From: Providencia heimbachae ATCC 35613 | Lineage (GTDB): Bacteria > Pseudomonadota > Gammaproteobacteria > Enterobacterales > Enterobacteriaceae | Direction: 5' to 3' | Length of the DNA stretch: 33,168 nucleotides | NCBI RefSeq assembly: GCF_001655055.1 | Contig: NZ_LXEW01000025.1 | Location: 1-33,168 of the forward strand | Part shown: positions 1 to 8,296 of the stretch, one piece after another | Layout of the letters: every line of letters begins with the position of its first letter | How positions within the stretch are numbered: position 1 is the first letter of the stretch | Program-made: the position numbers and the translations under genes | Notes under the pieces: model-generated | Databases searched by the model: none | Seen by the model: only the letters and a program-made list of their open reading frames with translations | What the model was told of the DNA's origin: nothing

Positions 1-2
1 TT

Positions 3-1328
3 AAACGACTGGGTTATCAATATGATGAAATACTCACGGCGATATCTCAGAAAATTGCTAAAACCATGCCAGCTCTGTTGATATTGATCAGCGTTGGTTT
101 GCTTATCGGTACATGGATGATTGGCGGGACAATCCCTTTAATGATCAGTTATGGGCTAAAAATGATCAGCCCAACCATGCTATATGTCACCGCCCTACTT
201 GTTACATCACTGGTTTCCGTCTGTACCGGTACCTCTTGGGGATCTGCCGGTACTATCGGCGTCGCATTTATGGGTGTTGCAGTTGGTATGGATGCTAACC
301 TTGCTGCCACAGCAGGTGCTGTGGTTGCGGGTGCTTATTTCGGTGACAAACTATCGCCGCTGTCTGGTGATACTAACCTTGCAGCAATGGCGGCTCAGGT
401 TGATCTCTATCAGCATATTTGGCATTTACTTTATACCACCTTACCTTCCCTTATTATTACCGCAATCGTGATGACTGTTTATGGCATGAATGGTGATTTA
501 GCCGCCCAAGGTGTCCCAGAAAAAGTGACATTAATCACCAATGCCCTTGAGAACGTCTACAACTTTAATCTTATCCTTCTGATCCCAGTCATTGTGATTT
601 TATATGGTTCTATTACCAAGAAACCCACTATTCCAATCATGTTAGCTTCCGCCGCTATCGCAATGGCAAATGCTTATTTCATTCAAAATTTTGGTTTACA
701 TGACATCGTTAAAAGTGCGGTAGATGGCTTCAATGTTTCAATGATCCAAAATAAAGAGGTACCTGATTTATTAAGTAATTTACTGAATAGAGGGGGCATG
801 AACTCAATGATGAGCACCTTGCTTATCTGCTTCTGCGCACTCTCTTTTGCTGGAACCTTATCGTTAAGTGGTGCTTTAGAAGTGATTGTCCACGCGCTAT
901 TAAAAATGGTGCACTCCACCGGCTCAATGATTGTCGCCACGATTGTATGCGGCTTAACCATGATTGGTGTGACCTGTAACGGACAAATTTCAATATTGAT
1001 CCCAATTGAAATGCTACGCGGTGCTTATATTGAACGTGGCTTACACCCAAAAACCCTTGCTCGTACCGTAGAAGACTCCGCCACAATTTTCGAACCTATC
1101 TTACCTTGGACTGCGGCGGGTGCATACATGGCCGGTACCTTAGGTGTCGCCACTTTAAGCTATTTACCGTGGGCGGTTCTATGTTGGAGTGGCATCTTCT
1201 TTGCCATGCTATGGGGCTTCACCGGTATTGGTATTGCCAGATTAACACCTGAGGAACAAGAAGAGATGACCGCCGAGCTCGAAGCACACTCAGAATCACA
1301 CTCAGAATTACAACTTGAAACTAAATAA
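3..1328 (+). CDS. nhaC: NhaC-family Na+/H+ antiporter (5' end outside window)
   Basis: Integral inner-membrane antiporter of the NhaC type, expected to exchange Na+ for H+. The frame is open from the first bases of the window, so the start lies upstream. 441 residues are visible, against about 460-490 for complete NhaC proteins, so a short N-terminal part is missing. An in-frame ATG at 66 is internal: the residues before it ([11 protein letters not shown]...) read as normal NhaC sequence. Seen: many hydrophobic segments, a Gly/Ser-rich stretch [18 protein letters not shown], and [19 protein letters not shown], typical of NhaC. The C-terminal tail is acidic and hydrophilic. xylA starts 11 bp after the stop, so the genes are probably cotranscribed. 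The pairing with xylose genes is unusual. The substrate is inferred from family only; another solute antiport cannot be excluded. Confidence 0.85.
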   Translation, partial: KRLGYQYDEILTAISQKIAKTMPALLILISVGLLIGTWMIGGTIPLMISYGLKMISPTMLYVTALLVTSLVSVCTGTSWGSAGTIGVAFMGVAVGMDANLAATAGAVVAGAYFGDKLSPLSGDTNLAAMAAQVDLYQHIWHLLYTTLPSLIITAIVMTVYGMNGDLAAQGVPEKVTLITNALENVYNFNLILLIPVIVILYGSITKKPTIPIMLASAAIAMANAYFIQNFGLHDIVKSAVDGFNVSMIQNKEVPDLLSNLLNRGGMNSMMSTLLICFCALSFAGTLSLSGALEVIVHALLKMVHSTGSMIVATIVCGLTMIGVTCNGQISILIPIEMLRGAYIERGLHPKTLARTVEDSATIFEPILPWTAAGAYMAGTLGVATLSYLPWAVLCWSGIFFAMLWGFTGIGIARLTPEEQEEMTAELEAHSESHSELQLETK

Positions 1329-1339
1329 GGACGGTTTTC

Positions 1340-2656
1340 ATGTCTTACTTCGATAAAATTGAACAAATTCAATATGAAGGTACTACCAGCGATAATCCTT
1401 TAGCTTTTCGCTATTATAATCCCGATGAAGTTATTTTAGGTAAGCGCATGGAAGATCACCTGCGGTTTGCCGCCTGCTACTGGCATAATTTTTGTTGGAA
1501 TGGCGCTGATATGTTTGGTTCAGGAACCTTTAACCATCCATGGCAAAAACCAAATAGCGCTCTAGAACAAGCAAAACAAAAAGCCGATGTTGCCTTTGAA
1601 TTTTTTCATAAATTAAATGTGCCTTTTTACTGCTTCCATGATGTTGATGTTGTTTCTGAAGGCAGCAATATCAACGAATATATCTACAATATTTCGGCAA
1701 TGACGGATGTTTTAGCACAAAAGCAGCAAGAAACGAACGTCAAACTATTATGGGGCACCGCTAACTGTTTCACTCATCCTCGTTATGGTGCTGGCGCAGC
1801 AACTAACCCAGATCCTGAAGTGTTTGCTTGGGCGGCAACCCAAGTTTGTGAAGCCATGAAAGCCACTAAAACCCTTGAAGGTGAAAACTATGTTCTTTGG
1901 GGAGGACGTGAAGGTTATGAAACACTGTTAAATACCGATTTACGCCAAGAAAGAGAACAAATCGGTCGTTTTATGCAAATGGTGGTTGAGCATAAACACA
2001 AAATTGGCTTCCAAGGCACACTATTGATTGAGCCAAAACCTCAAGAACCGACTAAACATCAATATGACTACGACACGGCAACTGTTTATGGTTTCTTAAA
2101 ACAATTTGGTCTCGAAAAAGAAATCAAAGTTAACATTGAAGCTAACCACGCCACATTGGCAGGACACAGCTTCCACCACGAAATTGCCACTGCCATTGCA
2201 CTCGGTATTTTAGGCTCTGTCGACGCTAACCGTGGAGATCCGCAATTAGGTTGGGATACTGACCAATTCCCTAACAGTGTTGAAGAAAATACATTAGTCA
2301 TGTATGAAATCCTCAAATCAGGTGGCCTTACGACTGGCGGCCTTAACTTTGATTCAAAAATTCGCCGTCAAAGCACCGATAAATACGACCTTTTCTATGG
2401 TCACATTTCCGGTATGGACACCATGGCGATGGCGTTACGTATCGCCGCTAAAATGATCCAAGATGGCGGGCTCGATAAATTTACGGCCCAGCGCTACGCC
2501 GGTTGGAGTGGTGAATTTGGTCAACATATCTTACAAGGCAAATTAAGCTTAGAAGAGGTTGCCAAATACGCACAAACCCAGACTTTGTCTCCAACACTGC
2601 AAAGCGGCCGCCAAGAAATGTTAGAGAGCTTGGTTAATCGCTATATTTTTGGCTAG
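1340..2656 (+). CDS. xylA: Xylose isomerase
   Basis: Cytosolic, divalent-metal-dependent enzyme converting D-xylose to D-xylulose, the first step of xylose use. It has 438 residues, against 440 in E. coli. Active-site features are present: CFHDVDV (His100, Asp103), [17 protein letters not shown] (Glu231, Lys233), [17 protein letters not shown] (Glu267, His270), and GSVDANRGD with GWDTDQF (Asp295, Asp306, Asp308), which are the metal ligands and catalytic residues of the family. A purine-rich AAGGACG lies just upstream of the ATG. The gene follows the NhaC-type gene by 11 bp and precedes xylB. No xylose transporter gene and no xylR is visible, so these would have to lie to the left of the window or elsewhere. 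No truncation or missing catalytic residue is seen. Confidence 0.97.
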   Translation: MSYFDKIEQIQYEGTTSDNPLAFRYYNPDEVILGKRMEDHLRFAACYWHNFCWNGADMFGSGTFNHPWQKPNSALEQAKQKADVAFEFFHKLNVPFYCFHDVDVVSEGSNINEYIYNISAMTDVLAQKQQETNVKLLWGTANCFTHPRYGAGAATNPDPEVFAWAATQVCEAMKATKTLEGENYVLWGGREGYETLLNTDLRQEREQIGRFMQMVVEHKHKIGFQGTLLIEPKPQEPTKHQYDYDTATVYGFLKQFGLEKEIKVNIEANHATLAGHSFHHEIATAIALGILGSVDANRGDPQLGWDTDQFPNSVEENTLVMYEILKSGGLTTGGLNFDSKIRRQSTDKYDLFYGHISGMDTMAMALRIAAKMIQDGGLDKFTAQRYAGWSGEFGQHILQGKLSLEEVAKYAQTQTLSPTLQSGRQEMLESLVNRYIFG

Positions 2657-2663
2657 TTCAGTT

Positions 2664-2731
2664 AACCATACCCAAAATAATTCACGTTGTAGGTAACCAA
2701 CATCCCTGCAACGTGAAAAATAACGGGATAG
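2664..2731. repeat. Palindromic intergenic repeat between xylA and xylB
   Basis: A stem-loop fills most of the 97-bp xylA-xylB gap. Left arm TTCACGTTGTAGG (2681-2693) pairs with CCTGCAACGTGAA (2705-2717) across an 11-nt loop, with one G-U pair. The outer flanks ATACCC and GGGATA are roughly complementary. It resembles the short palindromic intergenic repeats of enterobacteria that carry an AATAATTC...GTTGCAGG core; that resemblance is from memory. No T-run follows, so it is not a good terminator. It could reduce or stabilise xylB mRNA relative to xylA. Confidence 0.6.
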
Positions 2732-2753
2732 ACCCTTATGAGGCGTCGTCATC

Positions 2754-4208
2754 ATGTATTTAGGAATTGATTTAGGCACATCCAGCGTTAAAGCCATTAT
2801 TATGGACGAGCAAGGTGATGTCGTTGCTAGCCACTCTGTCTCTTTGGCAATATCGCGCCCTCATCTTCAATGGTCAGAACAAAGCCCCGATGAATGGTGG
2901 TCAGCCACCGACCAAGCGGTAACGCATCTTAGCCAAACTTATTCAATGGAGAAAATACAAGGCATTGGCTTAAGCGGCCAAATGCATGGTGCGGTTTTAC
3001 TCGATGACCATCAAAATGTATTACGCCCTGCCATATTATGGAACGATGGCCGCAGTTTTCAGCAATGTAAAAACCTCGAGAAAAGCTACCCTCAATTTAA
3101 ATCAATCACCGGTAATTTACTGATGCCCGGCTTTACTGCCCCTAAAATCCAATGGATCGCAGAAAATGAAGCTGAAATTTTCAAGCGTATCGCCCATGTG
3201 CTACTACCAAAAGATTTTCTACGTTGGAAAATGAGCGGTAACTTTGCCAGTGATATGTCTGACTCCGCAGGCACTTTATGGCTGGATATACAAAAACGCG
3301 ATTGGAGTGACGAACTTTTAGCAGCGACAGGCCTTTCTCGCCGACAAATGCCAACACTTTTTGAAGGCAATCAAATAACCGGATATCTACGACCTGAGAT
3401 CGCCAAAAAATGGAATATGTCACAAGTTCCATTAGTTGCAGGTGGTGGAGATAATGCAGCAGGTGCAATTGGCGTTGGCGTATATCGCCCCGGACAAGGA
3501 ATGCTTTCCCTTGGCACTTCTGGCGTCTATTTCGTTGTTAGCGAAAAATTCCTGCATAACTCCGACAATGCCGTTCACAGTTTTTGCCATGCTTTACCTG
3601 ACACATGGCACTTGATGTCAGTGATGCTAAGTGCCGCATCTTGTCTTGATTGGGTATGTCGTTTAACGGGTATTGAAAACGTCAGCGCGATGTTTGATGA
3701 AATAGAAAATCACCCACTCACAAATAGTCCCTTGTTGTTTTTACCTTATTTATCCGGCGAACGCACTCCCCATAATAACCCAAAGGCAAAAGGCGTTTTT
3801 TGGGGATTAACCAACGAACACCAGCGCGCAGATCTGTGCCAAGCTGTTCTTGAAGGTGTGAGTTTTGCATTACGCCAAGGGATTGAAGTTGCGGAGAATG
3901 CGGGACAAGTCGCCGATAATATTACGTTAATTGGTGGCGGAGCAAGAAGCCCATACTGGCGACAGTTATTAGCTGATATTACAGGTAAAACCCTCGAATA
4001 TCGCCAAGGTGGTGATGTCGGTCCTGCCCTTGGTGCAGCAAGGCTGGCACAACTGGCTATTAATCCAATACATTCGGATCACGTTATTTTAGCTCAACCC
4101 AAACTTGAAATCAGCCATGTACCTGATATCAAAAAACACATTGAATATGAACGTAAATATCAATCATTTAAGCAGTTATATACATTGCTAGCGCCAATGA
4201 ATATTTAG
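2754..4208 (+). CDS. xylB: Xylulokinase
   Basis: FGGY-family kinase that phosphorylates D-xylulose with ATP to D-xylulose 5-phosphate, feeding the pentose phosphate pathway. 484 residues, equal to the usual XylB length. Seen: N-terminal phosphate-binding GIDLGTSSVK (residues 4-13), substrate-contacting GQMHG (75-79) and WNDGR (96-100), catalytic-base region AGGGDNAAGAIG with Asp233 at the same position as in E. coli XylB, and C-terminal GGGARSPYWRQ. It follows xylA on the same strand. The operon ends at an AT-rich hairpin at 4236-4270, facing the convergent cdaR-like gene. Confidence 0.96.
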   Translation: MYLGIDLGTSSVKAIIMDEQGDVVASHSVSLAISRPHLQWSEQSPDEWWSATDQAVTHLSQTYSMEKIQGIGLSGQMHGAVLLDDHQNVLRPAILWNDGRSFQQCKNLEKSYPQFKSITGNLLMPGFTAPKIQWIAENEAEIFKRIAHVLLPKDFLRWKMSGNFASDMSDSAGTLWLDIQKRDWSDELLAATGLSRRQMPTLFEGNQITGYLRPEIAKKWNMSQVPLVAGGGDNAAGAIGVGVYRPGQGMLSLGTSGVYFVVSEKFLHNSDNAVHSFCHALPDTWHLMSVMLSAASCLDWVCRLTGIENVSAMFDEIENHPLTNSPLLFLPYLSGERTPHNNPKAKGVFWGLTNEHQRADLCQAVLEGVSFALRQGIEVAENAGQVADNITLIGGGARSPYWRQLLADITGKTLEYRQGGDVGPALGAARLAQLAINPIHSDHVILAQPKLEISHVPDIKKHIEYERKYQSFKQLYTLLAPMNI

Positions 4209-4235
4209 TCCGTATCATTAAAAATACTTACAAAT

Positions 4236-4270
4236 AATAAAAATAGAATATTAATTATTCTATTTTTATT
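4236..4270. terminator. Bidirectional terminator between xylB and cdaR-like gene
   Basis: A perfect 15-bp AT-rich stem, AATAAAAATAGAATA (4236-4250) with TATTCTATTTTTATT (4256-4270), and loop TTAAT. Runs of T follow the stem core on both strands, as expected between two convergent genes. It overlaps the first base of the cdaR-like stop region. Confidence 0.65.
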
Positions 4271-5427
4271 TAAACATTTAGCTGTAAGGCAATATAGAGT
4301 AAAACCTTACTATCTATTTCAGATAAATTTAACCTAGTTACTTCAGATATTCGTTTTAAACGATAATCTAGTGTGTTTCGATGAATAAATAGCTCTTTAG
4401 CCGTTTCATTCGCGAAAAGGTTATTTTTGAACCAAACAGTCAACGTTTTTACTAATAAACCATTAGAGTCTTCATATTGAAGTTTATTTAATGGTTTTAA
4501 TAATTCTTCTGATGACCATTTAAAATTCAAACCATAAAGAAGAACAGGTAGGATCATATCTTGATAGCAATAAATATTTAATTTAGCTTTTTTTGCCTTT
4601 CCTACTTGCATCGTTATCTTTGCAGTCTCATAAGATTTTTTAATTGAATCATCAGATGCTTCAGAGAAAAAATTGCCTAACGCAATTTTTGTTTTTAAAA
4701 AAAACAAACGCTGTATATCTGCTTCTAGTTTAATGATTCTTTTTTTATGCTCCTCTGTATCCCAACGATTAAATTGGTTTAATGCAGGACATAAATAAAT
4801 TATTTTCGTAAGAGATTGGATTGCAACTAAATTTTTATCATTATTATATTCAATAAGCTTTTTTATTTCCTGCAACTCATTAAAGGCACTGTTAACACCT
4901 AGCTGCCCGCTGTCAATATCAATAATAATGGCAACCCTTGGTATAGAAATATCTATATTTAATTTCCTTGACCATTCTGAAATATTTTCAGGTATAGCCC
5001 CATTCTCGATATAAGCAAGAATAATCTCCTCTCTAAACCTATCATTTAAATTTAAATGAGTATAAAGCTGAGCTTGCTCAAGCATCATAACAGCAGTCAT
5101 TGAAACTAATTCGCCAAATTGTTTTATTTCTTTAGGTTCTCCGGTCAGGCCAATAACACCAACTATTTTATTATTAAAATATAATGGTAAATTCACACCA
5201 GGTTTTACACCATGTAAATTATTTGCTGTCGCTTCATCGATGATTACGGTTCTTTTTTGCTTAATTGCCAGTAAGGCGCCTTCATGGAATTCATTTAACC
5301 GATTACTATCCCCACTGCCTATTATACAGCCATTTTCATCCATAACATTCACGTTGCACTCAATTATCTTCATTGTTCTATCAACAATTTCTTGAGCTAA
5401 TTTGGTCGTAAGACAATAATCATACAT
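4270..5427 (-). CDS. cdaR: CdaR/SdaR-family sugar-diacid-type transcriptional regulator
   Basis: Predicted activator of the operon it closes. 385 residues, like E. coli CdaR, which responds to D-glycerate, galactarate or glucarate. Seen: N-terminal putative sugar-diacid recognition domain (about residues 1-135, with AQEIVDRTM, DENGCIIGSGD, GVNLPLYFNNKIVGVIGLTG), a central GAF/GGDEF-like region, and a C-terminal PucR-type helix-turn-helix (about 330-385, FANETAKELFIHRNTLDYRLKRI). AGAGG precedes the ATG by 7 nt. It is the last gene of the minus-strand operon, 173 bp after the glycerate kinase gene, and that gap may carry its own promoter. It is strikingly AT-rich. The family assignment is firm; the effector is unknown and may differ from E. 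coli because the neighbouring enzymes do. Confidence 0.85.
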   Translation of the reverse strand: MYDYCLTTKLAQEIVDRTMKIIECNVNVMDENGCIIGSGDSNRLNEFHEGALLAIKQKRTVIIDEATANNLHGVKPGVNLPLYFNNKIVGVIGLTGEPKEIKQFGELVSMTAVMMLEQAQLYTHLNLNDRFREEIILAYIENGAIPENISEWSRKLNIDISIPRVAIIIDIDSGQLGVNSAFNELQEIKKLIEYNNDKNLVAIQSLTKIIYLCPALNQFNRWDTEEHKKRIIKLEADIQRLFFLKTKIALGNFFSEASDDSIKKSYETAKITMQVGKAKKAKLNIYCYQDMILPVLLYGLNFKWSSEELLKPLNKLQYEDSNGLLVKTLTVWFKNNLFANETAKELFIHRNTLDYRLKRISEVTRLNLSEIDSKVLLYIALQLNV

Positions 5428-5600
5428 ACTTTAACCTCTATTTCCGTTAGGTACTAAATAGAAAGAAAAATTACGTAAACATAAATTTTAATTATGCTTT
5501 ATATTTTTATAATTTAGGCATTCCAGTATTAAATAATTCCAAAAAAAATCAAGAAAAATAAATTCAAATATAAATAGGAGAATTAAAATTAAATATTTGA
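5428..5600. promoter_or_regulatory. Gap upstream of cdaR-like gene, with a 14-bp sequence shared with the operon promoter region
   Basis: This AT-rich 173-bp gap contains ATAATTTAGGCATT at 5509-5522. The identical 14-mer, in the same orientation, occurs at 12773-12786 upstream of the first gene of the same operon. On the minus strand it reads AATGCCTAAATTAT and is followed by AT-rich DNA that could hold a -10 element. It may be a shared regulator site or promoter part, but a chance 14-bp match in AT-rich DNA is possible. Confidence 0.3.
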
Positions 5601-6755
5601 TTAAATATCACCACCTAACTTAAATAAATTCAATTTCAGCGTATAAGCTACATTTTTAGAACAATTATATAAATTGTTCTCTGCTCCACTTAACGCTTCC
5701 GCAAGTGAACTTACCTTATGTAGAATACTAAATACCGAGTCGATACCATATTGCTGAAGATGATCAAGATCATCTCCAAGGCTACCAGCAATAGCAATGA
5801 CTGGAATTTTTTGTTTTTTCGCGAGTTGCGCTACACCAATTGGCACTTTGCCATTTAAGCTTTGATTATCTAATCGCCCTTCTCCAGTAATAACTAAGTC
5901 AGCCCCTTTCATTTTTAATTCAAGATTAAGCGTATTGGCAATAATATCAAAGCCTGGTCTAAGTTCGGCTTTAAGAAAAGCGAGTAAAGCCGCGCCCATT
6001 CCACCTGCAGCTCCCGCTCCTGGTATATAATGTACATCAACACCTAAATCACGTTTAATCGTATCTGCAAAATGCTCTAAATTACGATCTAATTCTTTGA
6101 TATGGTCTGCTGTTGCACCTTTTTGTGGTCCAAATATAACCGAGGCTCCGTTCTCACCAATTAACGGGTTTGAAACATCACAGGCTATACTAAATTGGCA
6201 ATGAGTTAATCGAGGATCCATTTCATTAACGTCAATATTGAATAAATCAGCTAGTCCACTTCCTCCAAGTTTGATTTGTTGTCCATCGATATCAAGCAAT
6301 TTCGCTCCTAGCGCCTGTAGCATCCCTGCTCCCCCATCATTTGTTGCACTTCCACCTATACCAATAATAATATGCTCAACACCAATATCTAAACAGGCTG
6401 TTATTAATTCACCAGTCCCGTAAGATGTCGTCAATAATGGGTTTCTTAAAGCTGGAGGAACAAGTTCAAGTCCACTCGCTGCAGCCATTTCTATAAACCC
6501 TTGTTTTTTGTTATTTGATAAGCCAAAAAATGCTTTCACTGGAACTCCCAGTGGCCCTATTACATCAATATGATGTATTTCACCATTTGTAGCCTCTATC
6601 ATAGTCACAACTGTCCCCTCACCACCATCGGCAATTGGACACTTGATATAAATAGCTTCTGGAAAGACCTCTTTGAATCCTTTTTCAATAATAGTTGCAA
6701 CTTGCAGTGCAGATAAACTCTCTTTAAATGAGTCAGGTGCAATGACTATTTTCAT
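5601..6755 (-). CDS. Glycerate 2-kinase (GarK/GlxK type)
   Basis: Phosphorylates D-glycerate with ATP to 2-phosphoglycerate, the entry of glycerate into lower glycolysis. 384 residues, against about 381 in E. coli GarK and GlxK. Seen: N-terminal MKIVIAPDSFKESLSA, CPIADGGEGTV, Gly-rich GIGGSATNDGGAGMLQALGA, CDVSNPLIGENGASVIFGPQ, and C-terminal VITGEGRLDNQSLNGKVP, all family hallmarks. AAGGAT lies 9 nt before the ATG. Upstream is the MFS transporter gene, 80 bp away with a strong hairpin in the gap; downstream is the CdaR-like gene. The context marks D-glycerate as the end product of the operon's pathway. GarK and GlxK cannot be told apart here, so no symbol is given. Confidence 0.93.
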   Translation of the reverse strand: MKIVIAPDSFKESLSALQVATIIEKGFKEVFPEAIYIKCPIADGGEGTVVTMIEATNGEIHHIDVIGPLGVPVKAFFGLSNNKKQGFIEMAAASGLELVPPALRNPLLTTSYGTGELITACLDIGVEHIIIGIGGSATNDGGAGMLQALGAKLLDIDGQQIKLGGSGLADLFNIDVNEMDPRLTHCQFSIACDVSNPLIGENGASVIFGPQKGATADHIKELDRNLEHFADTIKRDLGVDVHYIPGAGAAGGMGAALLAFLKAELRPGFDIIANTLNLELKMKGADLVITGEGRLDNQSLNGKVPIGVAQLAKKQKIPVIAIAGSLGDDLDHLQQYGIDSVFSILHKVSSLAEALSGAENNLYNCSKNVAYTLKLNLFKLGGDI

Positions 6756-6798
6756 AAAAGCGATCCTTTCAAATTTTAATCATCATATTATTTATATT

Positions 6799-6821
6799 CA
6801 GGTGAGCAATTTGCTCACCTG
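6799..6821. other. Intercistronic stem-loop between MFS and glycerate kinase genes
   Basis: A nearly perfect palindrome: CAGGTGAGCAA (6799-6809), one base, then TTGCTCACCTG (6811-6821). It lies just after the transporter stop on the minus strand. The following minus-strand sequence is AATATAAATAA, without a T-run, so it is more likely an mRNA-stabilising hairpin or a processing site than a terminator. An operator role is also possible. Confidence 0.55.
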
Positions 6822-6835
6822 ATACTTCGTTTTAA

Positions 6836-8158
6836 TTATTTAGGTTCATCAAGTAATAAGATCATAACTAAGCCAATCACTGCACAAATACCAAAATAGA
6901 GGAATACCGAATCAAACTTTCCAGTCATATCTAATAATAATCCAGCCATCATTGGTGAAACAAACCCACCTAAATTTCCACCACTATTGACGACTGAGAT
7001 TGCTATTGGGTAATTTTTGTTATTTGCAATACCCATTGGGTATGCGGTGAATGCCGGCCAGCCAATATTTAAAAATAAGCCTACTGAAAATAATGCTACC
7101 GCAACAGCTGTGGTACTTTCAGGAATATTCAGCATGATAAGCATCATGACAACGGTTGCTACTGCAGTGAATAACATCGTCGGTTTACGACGACGACCAA
7201 ATATTTTATCTGAAATCCAACCACCAGATATTGAACCAATAAAACCGCCAATAAATGGCATCGCTGCAACAAATCCCATTTTCATAAATGAAAAGCCTTT
7301 CTCATTTACAAGGTAAGAGGGGATCCAAGTTAGAATTCCATATAGAATACTAACCATCATGAAATAAGCGATAGAGTTACACCAAATGTTTTTAGATTTA
7401 AATATTTGTGATGCAGAGCTTAATGGTGTAACTTCTTTTACTCTAATTAATTTATCAAGAGTATTAAATTTTTCTGATTGAACAATATTTCCTTCGACTT
7501 TTTTATCAGCTTCATCTGAATTATCTGCTCTAATATAATCAAGTTCACTTTGAGAAACAAAGCGACTTTCTTCAGGTTTAGACTTAACAAATAAGTACCA
7601 AATTATAGCTAAGAAAATACCAGGAATAGCAAAAAGAATAAAAACCCAACGCCACCCATAAGTTAATGCAATCCAAACCACTAATGGAGGAACAATAATG
7701 GGTGCAAACATAGTTGATGCTATATAGACACCTGTTGCAGTTGCTTTTTCTTTTGCGGGGAACCAATTGTTAATTGTTGATGTTAATCCAACGGGTGTCG
7801 GCGCCTCTGCAATCCCTAATCCTAAACGTAACCATTTGATTGCAAATGCAGATTGTGCAAGGCCAATAAACCATGTCATAGCTGAAAAGCCAAGAATTGA
7901 GAGAGACACCATTCCTCGGATCCCACGTTTTGCCATCCAAAAGCCTGCGGGTATCTGACAAAGCGCATAACCGAGGAAAAACATACTTGCAAGAGAACCC
8001 GCTTCAAGGTTTGTGAGTTTAAATTCATCTGTAATAAATGGTAATACAGCACCTATATTACTTCTATCTGCGTAATTAACAGCATAGACAACAAAAATCA
8101 GGGCAAGAACAACCCAACGATAATTTGTCTTAGGCTTTATCGGATTTGAATTTATCAT
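6836..8158 (-). CDS. MFS transporter, anion:cation symporter family (GudP/GarP-like)
   Basis: Inner-membrane proton symporter, probably for a sugar acid. 440 residues with the twelve-helix MFS pattern and a long cytoplasmic loop in the middle (about 190-250, rich in Glu, Lys and Ser). Seen: N-terminal NYADRSNIGAVLP and MFFLGYALCQIPAGFWMAKRG, the motif-A region used by the GudP/GarP/ExuT/DgoT branch. GGAG lies 9 nt before the ATG. It sits between the FGGY kinase gene (138 bp upstream) and the glycerate kinase gene. ACS-family transporters with a CdaR regulator usually import glucarate, galactarate or galactonate. Here the companion enzymes differ, so the substrate is open. Confidence 0.87.
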   Translation of the reverse strand: MINSNPIKPKTNYRWVVLALIFVVYAVNYADRSNIGAVLPFITDEFKLTNLEAGSLASMFFLGYALCQIPAGFWMAKRGIRGMVSLSILGFSAMTWFIGLAQSAFAIKWLRLGLGIAEAPTPVGLTSTINNWFPAKEKATATGVYIASTMFAPIIVPPLVVWIALTYGWRWVFILFAIPGIFLAIIWYLFVKSKPEESRFVSQSELDYIRADNSDEADKKVEGNIVQSEKFNTLDKLIRVKEVTPLSSASQIFKSKNIWCNSIAYFMMVSILYGILTWIPSYLVNEKGFSFMKMGFVAAMPFIGGFIGSISGGWISDKIFGRRRKPTMLFTAVATVVMMLIMLNIPESTTAVAVALFSVGLFLNIGWPAFTAYPMGIANNKNYPIAISVVNSGGNLGGFVSPMMAGLLLDMTGKFDSVFLYFGICAVIGLVMILLLDEPK

Positions 8159-8296
8159 TATTTTTCGCTCCAGAGCAGCTTGTTATTTAATACACTCTTT
8201 ATTACTCTCTATTTTAGGGATATAACAATCCTTACTAATTTAGATTAATTAGCACCAAGAATTGTCTGTCTTTTAAATTATTTAATTAAATTTTAA

